Part shown: one piece after another, positions 1 to 6,361 of the stretch
Numbering within the stretch: position 1 is the stretch's first letter
Layout of the letters: every line of letters starts with the position of its first letter
Assembly (NCBI GenBank): GCA_937915565.1
Contig: CALDMH010000111.1
Location: forward strand, 1 to 14,740
DNA: 14,740 nucleotides
Direction of reading: 5' to 3'
DNA from: an uncultured Clostridia bacterium
GTDB lineage: Bacteria > Bacillota > Clostridia > Christensenellales > Borkfalkiaceae
Made by a program: the position numbers and the translations under genes
Notes under the pieces: generated by a model
Told to the model about the DNA's origin: nothing
The model's input: the letters and a program-made list of their open reading frames with translations, nothing else
The model's database searches: none

Positions 1-1
1 T

Positions 2-574
2 TATTTTCTCGACCAAAAGGAAAATCGCGACGATTTGAAGTGTTACGCAAAAGGGAAAACGGTTCTCGATTGTTTTTGCAACGAAGGCGGATTTTCTCTT
101 TGTGCGAAGAAATACGGCGCAACCGAGGTCACCGCGGTGGATATAAGCGAGAAAGCGATTGCGCTCGTTAAAGAAAACGCCGAACTTAACGGATTCGATA
201 TAAAAACCGAAACGGCCGACGTTTTTGAAAAACTTCGCGAATATCGCAGGGAAAAACGAAAATTCGGCGTCGTCGTTTTAGACCCTCCGGCTTTTACGAA
301 GTCGGCGGACACGGTTAAAGAAGGTTATAAAGGTTATAAGGACGTAAATATAAACGGCTTGAAACTTGTAGAAAAAGGGGGTTATCTCGTCACTTGCAGT
401 TGCTCGCAGCATTTAACGTTAAATTTGTTTTTGCAAATGATTAAGGAAAGCGTTCTGGAAAGCGGAGTAAAAGCAAAACTCGTCGAGATAAGAATGCAGG
501 GTAAAGACCATTCCACGTTCATCGGTTACGACGAGAGTTTATATCTTAAAGTAGCCGTCGTAAAGGTGATTTAA
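2..574 (+). CDS. rlmI: RlmI-family class I SAM-dependent rRNA methyltransferase, 3' part
   Basis: This gene is cut by the left edge. The frame is open from base 2 and the first visible residues read YFLDQKENRDD, which resembles the conserved segment just before the SAM domain in RlmI/RlmK proteins, so the PUA-like N-terminal domain lies outside the window. A TTG at 35 is internal and not a credible start. The SAM-binding fold is clear: motif I LDCFCNEGGFSL, then the acidic AVDIS motif. Motif IV is VVLDPPAF, and SCSQH follows, with the cysteine expected in 5-methylcytosine transferases of this family. E. coli RlmI methylates 23S rRNA C1962. That exact target is inferred here, and the symbol reflects family membership only. 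The stop TAA lies 3 bases before the next gene, whose ribosome binding site sits inside this gene's last codons, so the two are probably co-transcribed. Confidence 0.85.
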   Translation, partial: YFLDQKENRDDLKCYAKGKTVLDCFCNEGGFSLCAKKYGATEVTAVDISEKAIALVKENAELNGFDIKTETADVFEKLREYRREKRKFGVVVLDPPAFTKSADTVKEGYKGYKDVNINGLKLVEKGGYLVTCSCSQHLTLNLFLQMIKESVLESGVKAKLVEIRMQGKDHSTFIGYDESLYLKVAVVKVI

Positions 575-577
575 CTT

Positions 578-1768
578 ATGGCTAAAAAGAAAACCAACAA
601 ACAAAAAGAGAACCAAAAATTCGTAGCTTTTCTGGTTGCGGTGATAATAATCGCGGCAATCGTCGTGGCGGTGTTTTACGTTTCCAACGGTTATAAATTC
701 GATTTCGGTTTTCTCGATAAGGAAAGCGAGAGCGTCACGCGCGACCATAGCGTCGTCGATTCCGTGAGAGATTTGAAGGTGTATTTCATCGACATAGGGC
801 AAGGCGACTGTATTTTTATCGAACTCCCGGACGGCAGAAATATGCTTATCGACACGGGTAAGAAGAGAAACGAGGGCAAGAAAAAGATAGATAAATATCT
901 TCAAGACGAGAAAGGAAATAAAGTTACGATAGATTATTGCGTCGCAACGCACCCCGACGAGGACCATATCGGACTTATGCCGTACGTTTACAAAGAGTAT
1001 AACGTGCTTAAATCGTACCGCCCTTACGTTTGCTCGGAAAACGCTTCCGCATCTTCGTTGCCTTATTCCTTGAATGCAGGCGTTAAAATCAAAAATTCGA
1101 GTAAGATTTACTACGAATACGTAACGAGCGTAAACGACGAACAAACGCCTTGGGAATTTTTCAAGGACGATTCCGATTTTACAAATTCCTTTGAAGATAA
1201 GAGCGGCGCGGATTACGAATATACGATAAACTTCGTTATGCCTTATGCAGACAGCCTGAACGATTATTCTTACTTTAAATCTTCAAACGATTTTTCGGCG
1301 GTGATTATGTTGGAATACGCCGGAAAGAAGATTTTGTTCACCGGCGATATAGAATACGAAACGGGTGAAAAGGGCGCGGAGCAAAGGTTTATAAAAGGCT
1401 TTTCAAAATACTCCGAATCAATCGATTGCGACGTTTTGAAGGTTGCGCATCACGGTAGCGATTCCTCAACTTCGTCCGAGTTTTTAAGCCTCGTCAAGCC
1501 GGAATATTCTATTATTTCGTGCGGGTTAGGCAACGATTATAAGCATCCGCTTAAAAGTACCCTGGACAATTTGAGGACCTGCAATACGGAAATTTACAGA
1601 ACGGATTTGCAAGGAACGATACTCGTAACCGTCAATTCTAACGGAGAACTTACGATTGACGAACAAACGGATAAGTATAAAGATAAGCTTATGTGGGACG
1701 GCGTAAAGGTGGCGGAATACGAGGATAAAAACGCTAACGAAATAGAGAAATACAAGGCGAGTTTATAA
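578..1768 (+). CDS. Membrane-anchored ComEC/Rec2-like metallo-beta-lactamase-fold hydrolase
   Basis: A 396-residue protein. A short Lys/Asn/Gln-rich N-terminus is followed by one hydrophobic segment at about residues 15-36, which suggests an N-terminal membrane anchor with the catalytic domain outside. The domain is a metallo-beta-lactamase fold of the kind found at the C-terminus of the competence protein ComEC. It shows VYFIDIGQGD near residue 65, MLIDTG at 89-94, the metal motif THPDEDH with His125, Asp127, Asp129 and His130, FTGD near 255, AHHGSDSSTS with His291-His292, and a late KHP motif. All expected metal ligands appear present. ComEC-type domains are thought to be nucleases or phosphodiesterases, but the substrate cannot be told from sequence. 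There is no ComEC channel domain, so this is the stand-alone form rather than a DNA-uptake channel. The start ATG at 578 follows AAAGGTGAT, which overlaps the upstream gene's end. Confidence 0.85.
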   Translation: MAKKKTNKQKENQKFVAFLVAVIIIAAIVVAVFYVSNGYKFDFGFLDKESESVTRDHSVVDSVRDLKVYFIDIGQGDCIFIELPDGRNMLIDTGKKRNEGKKKIDKYLQDEKGNKVTIDYCVATHPDEDHIGLMPYVYKEYNVLKSYRPYVCSENASASSLPYSLNAGVKIKNSSKIYYEYVTSVNDEQTPWEFFKDDSDFTNSFEDKSGADYEYTINFVMPYADSLNDYSYFKSSNDFSAVIMLEYAGKKILFTGDIEYETGEKGAEQRFIKGFSKYSESIDCDVLKVAHHGSDSSTSSEFLSLVKPEYSIISCGLGNDYKHPLKSTLDNLRTCNTEIYRTDLQGTILVTVNSNGELTIDEQTDKYKDKLMWDGVKVAEYEDKNANEIEKYKASL

Positions 1769-1781
1769 GCCGTAAAACAAA

Positions 1782-1819
1782 AACACCGATAACGAAAATT
1801 TCCTTTCGTTATCGGTGTT
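1782..1819. terminator. Bidirectional intrinsic terminator between the MBL gene and topB
   Basis: A perfect 16-bp stem pairs 1782-1797 with 1804-1819 around a 6-base loop. The + strand continues into a T run (1818-1823). On the minus strand the stem is followed by T runs, the complement of the A-rich 1774-1783. It sits between convergent genes and should terminate both. Confidence 0.9.
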
Positions 1820-1830
1820 TTTTAAAGGTT

Positions 1831-3933
1831 TTACGTGAAGTCGAAAATTATTTTTTTATCGTCGTCGAGCTTTAATCTCGCGCTGAAAGTTTTTCCCGTT
1901 TTGGAAACGAAATCGAGTTTATCCGTCCTTTTCTCGGTAAGGATTTTAGCCGCTTGTTCTTTTGAAATCGGGCAACCGAGAATACGCATATTGATTTTGA
2001 AATCGCACCCGCCCGAATTTTTTCCGTTATTTTTCTTATCGTTGGTATCTTTCTTTTCCGCGCCCTCGCAAACGTAAGCGAACCTGCCTCGCAGAACTCG
2101 TTTTCCGCATTTCGGGCAAACGCCTATTTCGTCGCCGAAAAATCCCGAGCCGGAATTTCTGTCGTTATCGAAAACTTCCTTTATCTCGGTTTCCGCCATT
2201 TTCACGCTTTCGTCAACGGTCATTTCTCCGTGATAAACTTTTTTAAGCGCTTGACCTAACTGGCTGGTTTTATATTTATCCATCGAAATGTTCATATCGA
2301 TAAGTTGTTCGATTAAAAACTTGCCGCCGTTCTCTATGTAGTAAACGTCTTTTTTGAGAGATATATATCCGCTTTTTTTCGCGTTGTCGATAATGCCGGT
2401 GCGGGTTGCTTCCGTGCCGAGTTCCAGGCCTTTGAAAATCGCTTTATAATCTTCGTCGTCGTTTTCGTCGGTAGATTTTTCGTCCCTGAAAGGGTTCTTC
2501 AAATAATTGTTAAGCGTTTCGATGGTGTAGTGCTTCGGAGGTTGAGTTTGTTTTTCCTCGGGGTGGAAATCGACGTTGACTTTATCGCCTTTTTCAAGTT
2601 TCGGCAAGATTTTGTCTTTTCTTTCGCCGCCGTCGTATTTCGTCCAGCCCTCGGTGATTATCATTGAACCTTTAATAGAGTAATCTTCTTTTCCGCCGAG
2701 CGATATTGTCAGTTCGGATTTTTCGACGTAACATTCTTCTTCGCAAAAAACCGCAACGAATCTTCTCAAAATTGCGGAGTAAACCGTAAATTCTTCTTCG
2801 GTCAAAGCGTTTTTCGCGGGAATTTTATAGGTTGGCGTAAGAGCGGAGTGGGATTCGATTTTCGAGTCGTCGAAAATCGTTTTTTTATCTTTGAAAACTA
2901 TCGGATAACCTAATTTTTTAACTCCTGCGATAATTTGCTTAACTTTGTCCTTTTCATTCGTCGCAAGATATTCGGAGTTGGTTCTCGGATAGCTGACGTA
3001 GCCGTTTTCGTATAGCTTTTGAACGACGGAAAGGCTCTTTTCCATCGGCATTTTATATTTTTTGCCGAGAAAATTTTGAAGTTTCGTAAGCGAATAGAGC
3101 TTTCCGGGGAAGAGGAATTTTTTATCGGTAACGATTGCGTCGAGAACGTTCATTCTTTCGCAGCATCGTTCGGCCTTTGCTTTTTCATCGGCGGAAAACT
3201 TGTATTTTGAAACGAGTTCGATAACTTCGCCGTTCGTTTTGGCTTTGGAAACGAGAGCGTAATATATCTCGGTTTTAAAGTTTTCGATTTCCGTATCTCT
3301 GTCGTAAACGGCTTTCACGATAGGAACGATAACCCTGCCTACCCGAAGCAGAGTTCCCGATTTAATGCTTGCGTATCTCGTAAGATTAACGCCGTAAAGC
3401 CAATCGATATAAGTTCGTGAAAAACCTTCGTTCGCAAGGCTCTCGTATTCTTTTTCGTCCTTCATTTCGGAAAGGGCTTTTGCAACGGTTTGCGGAGTTT
3501 GGTCGGGAAGCCACAGCCTGTAAAACGGCTTGTTTTTATCCAAAGCGTTTGCAACGCAAAGCCGAACGATAATTTCGCCCTCTCTGTCCGAGTCGCCTGC
3601 ATTTACGATTTTGTCCACGTCGTTTCTGTTTAACAGTTGCTTTATTATCTCGAATTGCTTTTTAACGCCCTCGTCCGTTTTGCCGTTATCGTCTTTTTTA
3701 AGCCTGAAACGAAACCGTTGCGGAAAACAAGGCAAATTATCGAGCGTCCATTTTTTAGAGCCGCTTTGCGATGGCGAGTAGTCTTCGACGTCGCAAAGAG
3801 AAAACAAGTGCCCGAATGCCCAGGTGACGATATATTCGGAGTTCTCGAAGTATCCGTTTTTTTTCTTCATTTCGCCGATGCCGGCAACGATGTTGCGCGC
3901 CAAACTCGGCTTTTCCGCAATAATAGCAATCAT
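1831..3933 (-). CDS. topB: DNA topoisomerase III (type IA)
   Basis: A 700-residue type IA topoisomerase, which relaxes and decatenates DNA by cutting and passing one strand. The TOPRIM domain opens with AIIAEKPSLA (Glu7) and carries the metal motif GDSDREGE at 113-120. The catalytic tyrosine is Tyr315 in YVSYPRTNS. SHSALTPT at 361-368 matches the conserved His-containing active-site motif, and LGTEATRTGII at 505-515 is the conserved TopB-like motif. The C-terminus has CPKCG at 606-610 with further cysteines at 622 and 643, an apparent zinc-ribbon whose halves are separated by a Lys/Asn/Asp-rich stretch, then a topoisomerase C-terminal repeat. Length is close to Bacillus TopB. The ATG at 3931-3933 is preceded by an AAGGTGA ribosome site (3946-3952, minus sense), about 12 bases away, slightly long. 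Single-gene unit, convergent with the MBL gene and divergent from xpt. Confidence 0.95.
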   Translation of the reverse strand: MIAIIAEKPSLARNIVAGIGEMKKKNGYFENSEYIVTWAFGHLFSLCDVEDYSPSQSGSKKWTLDNLPCFPQRFRFRLKKDDNGKTDEGVKKQFEIIKQLLNRNDVDKIVNAGDSDREGEIIVRLCVANALDKNKPFYRLWLPDQTPQTVAKALSEMKDEKEYESLANEGFSRTYIDWLYGVNLTRYASIKSGTLLRVGRVIVPIVKAVYDRDTEIENFKTEIYYALVSKAKTNGEVIELVSKYKFSADEKAKAERCCERMNVLDAIVTDKKFLFPGKLYSLTKLQNFLGKKYKMPMEKSLSVVQKLYENGYVSYPRTNSEYLATNEKDKVKQIIAGVKKLGYPIVFKDKKTIFDDSKIESHSALTPTYKIPAKNALTEEEFTVYSAILRRFVAVFCEEECYVEKSELTISLGGKEDYSIKGSMIITEGWTKYDGGERKDKILPKLEKGDKVNVDFHPEEKQTQPPKHYTIETLNNYLKNPFRDEKSTDENDDEDYKAIFKGLELGTEATRTGIIDNAKKSGYISLKKDVYYIENGGKFLIEQLIDMNISMDKYKTSQLGQALKKVYHGEMTVDESVKMAETEIKEVFDNDRNSGSGFFGDEIGVCPKCGKRVLRGRFAYVCEGAEKKDTNDKKNNGKNSGGCDFKINMRILGCPISKEQAAKILTEKRTDKLDFVSKTGKTFSARLKLDDDKKIIFDFT

Positions 3934-4005
3934 ACGTCTATGTTATCACCTTAAAGCCGTTTTTGTCAAATTTTTCAAGGCAATTCCTTAAATAATTCGT
4001 CCTCT

Positions 4006-4011
4006 ATTATA
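4006..4011 (-). promoter_or_regulatory. Possible -10 box for topB
   Basis: Read on the minus strand, 4006-4011 is TATAAT, 72 bases upstream of the topB start. No good -35 hexamer lies 16-18 bases further upstream; that stretch is a T run. The call is weak and rests on one hexamer in AT-rich DNA. Confidence 0.3.
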
Positions 4012-4057
4012 TAATGTAAAACACAAAAAAATAATTTAAAAAACACGTTGAAAACGT

Positions 4058-4086
4058 TTGACAAAGTTATTTGCGTAGGTTATAAT
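4058..4086 (+). promoter_or_regulatory. Consensus SigA promoter for the xpt-nup leader
   Basis: A perfect -35 TTGACA (4058-4063) and perfect -10 TATAAT (4081-4086) are separated by 17 bases. The predicted transcription start is near 4092-4094, about 20 bases before the riboswitch aptamer. A small palindrome abuts the -35 box at 4045-4057. Confidence 0.92.
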
Positions 4087-4113
4087 GCAAATATAAAAAA
4101 TGAATATCCGTTG

Positions 4114-4180
4114 CCAATATAGATTTGAAAATGAAGGTTCAAATGTTTCTACCGCGCGCCGGAAAAGTCGCGACTATTGG
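4114..4180 (+). promoter_or_regulatory. Purine riboswitch aptamer, guanine class
   Basis: The aptamer can be drawn by hand against the B. subtilis xpt guanine riboswitch. P1 pairs CCAATA (4114-4119) with TATTGG (4175-4180). P2 is a 7-bp stem, 4123-4129 with 4138-4144. J2/3 reads GTTTCTACC (4145-4153), identical to xpt. P3 is 4154-4158 with 4166-4171, containing one bulge. L3 is CCGGAAA (4159-4165). The GG of L2 (4136-4137) and the CC of L3 (4159-4160) preserve the kissing-loop pairs. J3/1 reads GACTAT, and the specificity base equivalent to C74 is C4174, predicting guanine/hypoxanthine rather than adenine. Departures from xpt are an 8-base L2 (AATGAAGG) instead of 7 and a G at 4122 in J1/2. 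Confidence 0.93.
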
Positions 4181-4187
4181 GAATATT

Positions 4188-4217
4188 TTTTCGTCGTTGT
4201 TTATTATTCGACGGAAA
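4188..4217 (+). promoter_or_regulatory. Middle hairpin of the riboswitch expression platform
   Basis: A 9-bp stem with one G-T wobble pairs 4188-4196 with 4209-4217 around a 12-base loop. It lies between the aptamer and the terminator and can form whichever way the flanking strands pair, so it probably acts as a spacer bringing the P1 strand near 4223-4233. Confidence 0.55.
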
Positions 4218-4231
4218 CTTTATATATTGGC

Positions 4232-4266
4232 AAACAGGTTTTTTTAACCTGTTTTTTATTTTTTTT
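4232..4266 (+). terminator. Riboswitch-controlled intrinsic terminator before xpt
   Basis: A 9-bp stem pairs AAACAGGTT (4232-4240) with AACCTGTTT (4246-4254) around a T5 loop, followed by a long U tract to 4266. It lies 27 bases before the xpt start. In known guanine riboswitches of this layout ligand binding favours termination. That is the expected logic here, but the antiterminator is not obvious. Confidence 0.9.
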
Positions 4267-4293
4267 AAAAGCGTTTAGCCAAAGAGGAAACCT

Positions 4294-4866
4294 ATGAAGA
4301 TTTTGGAAGAGAGAATCGAAAAAGAAGGGAAAATTTATCCCGGAAACATCGTGAAAGTAGGTACGTTCCTCAATCATCAGCTCGACACGGAACTTTTGAT
4401 GCAGATGGGCGAAGAAATCGCGCGCCTTTTTGATGGGGTCGGCGTAAATAAAATTTTAACCGTCGAATCTTCCGGAATAGCCATAGCCGTTTTTGCGGGC
4501 TTCAAAATGGGCGTTCCCGTCGTTTTTGCGAAGAAAGGCGAAACGAAGAATATTCGCGGCGACGTGTACGTTACGAAAATAGACAGTTTTACGCACAAGA
4601 AAACTTACGACGTTATCGTGAGCAAAGAGGTTTTGTCTTCGGCGGATAAGGTTCTTATCGTCGACGATTTTCTTGCGAACGGAAAAGCTTTGGAAGGGCT
4701 TATCGATATAGTCGGGCAGGCAGGCGCGGAAGTGGCAGGATGCGCGATAGCTATCGAAAAAGGTTTTCAGGGTGCGGGGGATAGATTAAGAAAGAGTGGA
4801 GTCAGAGTGGAATCTCTCGCTATAATCGACGAGATGACCGACGACTCGGTTAAATTCCGAAGATAA
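4294..4866 (+). CDS. xpt: Xanthine phosphoribosyltransferase
   Basis: A 190-residue type I phosphoribosyltransferase that converts xanthine plus PRPP to XMP, feeding guanine nucleotide synthesis by salvage; it acts in the cytosol. It resembles B. subtilis Xpt (194 residues) along its length: VKVGTFLNHQLD near residue 20, LTVESSGIAIAV, VPVVFAKKGE, and the PRPP-binding loop VLIVDDFLANGKALEGL near residues 125-140. AIEKGF and VESLAIIDEM follow near the C-terminus. The ATG at 4294 has an AGAGG ribosome site (4283-4287) 6 bases upstream. It is the first gene after the guanine riboswitch and terminator, the standard place for xpt. No strong terminator separates it from the nucleoside importer genes 85 bases downstream, so one riboswitch may govern both. 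Confidence 0.96.
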   Translation: MKILEERIEKEGKIYPGNIVKVGTFLNHQLDTELLMQMGEEIARLFDGVGVNKILTVESSGIAIAVFAGFKMGVPVVFAKKGETKNIRGDVYVTKIDSFTHKKTYDVIVSKEVLSSADKVLIVDDFLANGKALEGLIDIVGQAGAEVAGCAIAIEKGFQGAGDRLRKSGVRVESLAIIDEMTDDSVKFRR

Positions 4867-4919
4867 TATTTCAAAATATTTTCTTTGGGATTTTTTATTT
4901 GTTTTTATTAGGTAATAAT

Positions 4920-4932
4920 CGCAGATACTGCG
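4920..4932 (+). promoter_or_regulatory. Small hairpin just upstream of the nupN-like ribosome site
   Basis: CGCAG-ATA-CTGCG forms a perfect 5-bp stem with a 3-base loop, ending 5 bases before the AGGAG ribosome site at 4938-4942. It may stabilise the mRNA end or affect initiation; the role is unknown. Confidence 0.35.
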
Positions 4933-4951
4933 AAAAAAGGAGATAATGTAA

Positions 4952-6211
4952 ATGAAAAAACTCTTAACAATCGTATTTGCACTTATGCTTGCAATTTTTG
5001 CTTGCGTTTCCTGCGGCGACGGCGAATCGAAGAAAGAGAAAGTCGGCGAAGTTGAAATTCTTCCCGCACTTACTTTGGAAGAACCGGATTATTCAGGAAT
5101 CACCATTCCCGAAACGTTCAAGATTGGCGTTATCTGCTTGCACGACGAAACTTCTACGTACGATAAAAACTTTATCGATGCAGTAAAGAGAGCGTTGGTT
5201 GACCTTAAAATGAATGCAGATACACAACTTCTTCTTAAAGTTAACGTTAAAGAAAACGCAGATTGTACGGAAGCGGCAAATAAGCTTGTTACCGAGGGCT
5301 GTAATCTTATTTTCGCAGATTCTTTCGGACACGAGAAATTCTTAAAAGAAACTGCTGAAAAAAATCCCAACGTCGTTTTCTGTCACGCAACGGGAACTAA
5401 CGCCGTATCTTACGGTCTTGATAATTTCTATAATGCCTTTGCTTCTATTTACGAGGGCAGATACCTTGCCGGTGTAGCCGCAGGTCTTAAACTTAAAGAA
5501 ATGTACGGGGATAAAGACGGTAACGTGTCCGACGCGAATGCTAAAATCGGTTACGTAGGAGCTTACACTTACGCGGAGGTTATTTCCGGATACACTTCAT
5601 ACTACCTTGGAGTTAAATCTATCGTTCCCAACGTAAAGATGGACGTTAAATTTACGGGTTCGTGGTTCGATATTTCGCGCGAAAAGAGCACTGCTCAGTC
5701 TCTTATCGAAGGCGGCTGCAAAATTATTTCTCAGCACGCGGATTCGATGGGCGCTCCTTCGGAATGTGAAGAAAAGGGAGTTCCAAATATTTCTTACAAC
5801 GTAAGCACGTATGAGTCTTGCAGCGAAACGTTCCTTATTTCTTCCGCAATTAACTGGACGCCTTATTTCAAACATATTATCACGCAAACCGTAAAGGGCG
5901 AAAGGATTACTCAAAACTACGTCGGAACTTTAAAAACCGGTTCGGTTATTCTTTCCAAACTTAACGGAGACGTCGCTGCCGAGGGAACGGTTGCCAAACT
6001 CGTAGAAGTCAGAGATAAACTCGTTAACGGTACTCTTCACGTTTTTGACACGGCAAACTTCACCGTAAACGGTCAGAAAGTCACCACTCACAATGTTGCG
6101 GGATTGGGTGAAGCCGTTATAAACGGAATTTTTGAAGAATCAAAGCTTCGTTCCGCTCCTTATTTCGATCTTAAAATCGACGGAATAACTCTTCTTAACG
6201 AAGAAGTATAA
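4952..6211 (+). CDS. nupN: BMP/PnrA-family nucleoside-binding lipoprotein of an ABC importer
   Basis: A 419-residue lipoprotein. The signal segment MKKLLTIVFALMLAIFACVSC gives two candidate lipidated cysteines, Cys18 (IFAC) and Cys21 (CVSC); neither lipobox is perfect. The mature part is a BMP-family periplasmic-binding fold: KIGVICLHDETSTYDKNF near residue 57, SIYEGRYLAGVAAGLK near 166, KIGYVGAYT near 198, and GSWFDISREKSTAQSLIEGG with SQHADSMGAP near 235-270. In this family the protein captures nucleosides outside the membrane. Neighbouring ATPase and permease genes match the NupNOPQ system, which imports guanosine in B. subtilis. The exact substrate is inferred from this and from the upstream guanine riboswitch. 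ATG at 4952 follows AAAGGAGAT with 9-base spacing from AGGAG. It is longer than PnrA (about 350 residues). Confidence 0.88.
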   Translation: MKKLLTIVFALMLAIFACVSCGDGESKKEKVGEVEILPALTLEEPDYSGITIPETFKIGVICLHDETSTYDKNFIDAVKRALVDLKMNADTQLLLKVNVKENADCTEAANKLVTEGCNLIFADSFGHEKFLKETAEKNPNVVFCHATGTNAVSYGLDNFYNAFASIYEGRYLAGVAAGLKLKEMYGDKDGNVSDANAKIGYVGAYTYAEVISGYTSYYLGVKSIVPNVKMDVKFTGSWFDISREKSTAQSLIEGGCKIISQHADSMGAPSECEEKGVPNISYNVSTYESCSETFLISSAINWTPYFKHIITQTVKGERITQNYVGTLKTGSVILSKLNGDVAAEGTVAKLVEVRDKLVNGTLHVFDTANFTVNGQKVTTHNVAGLGEAVINGIFEESKLRSAPYFDLKIDGITLLNEEV

Positions 6212-6229
6212 TTTTTAAACGATATAAAC

Positions 6230-6267
6230 TCCGATTCGGATACGCTTATGACGATATTCGAATCGGA
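6230..6267 (+). promoter_or_regulatory. First intercistronic stem-loop
   Basis: Bases 6230-6242 pair with 6255-6267 as a 13-bp stem with one G-T wobble and a 12-base loop. It begins 18 bases after the lipoprotein stop codon. No T run follows, so it is not a standard terminator. Confidence 0.7.
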
Positions 6268-6316
6268 TATTCGGGTAAAGTCTAAATTTTTATCGATTTA
6301 GGCTTTACCCGAATAT
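6267..6316 (+). promoter_or_regulatory. Second, 20-bp intercistronic stem-loop
   Basis: Bases 6267-6286 pair with 6297-6316, 20 bp with a single T-G wobble and a 10-base loop. The downstream bases are GCTTATAAAAACC, with no T tract. Placed between the lipoprotein and ATPase genes, it probably protects the 3' end of the lipoprotein mRNA or lowers downstream expression. Confidence 0.8.
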
Positions 6317-6344
6317 GCTTATAAAAACCGTTAATTCATTACAC

Positions 6345-6361
6345 GGAGGGAGTTTGGCTTG
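6345..6361 (+). promoter_or_regulatory. Ribosome binding site fixing a TTG start for the ATPase
   Basis: GGAGGG at 6345-6350 is followed by 8 bases and then TTG (6359-6361), whose frame gives the natural N-terminus of the first ABC domain. No ATG lies in a better position. Confidence 0.8.

Noticed and set aside
4010..4015. Plus-strand TATAAT upstream of the xpt promoter
   Set aside because: No -35 hexamer at proper spacing. The perfect promoter at 4058-4086 explains xpt transcription.
4100..4297. A 65-codon open frame running through the xpt leader
   Set aside because: It overlays the riboswitch aptamer and the terminator, has no ribosome binding site, and its peptide is low-complexity Phe/Tyr-rich. 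The RNA structure explains the bases.
4860..4885. AU-rich hairpin after xpt as a terminator
   Set aside because: The stem is nearly all A-T with one mismatch and the T run starts 5 bases later. It could attenuate but is too weak to call.
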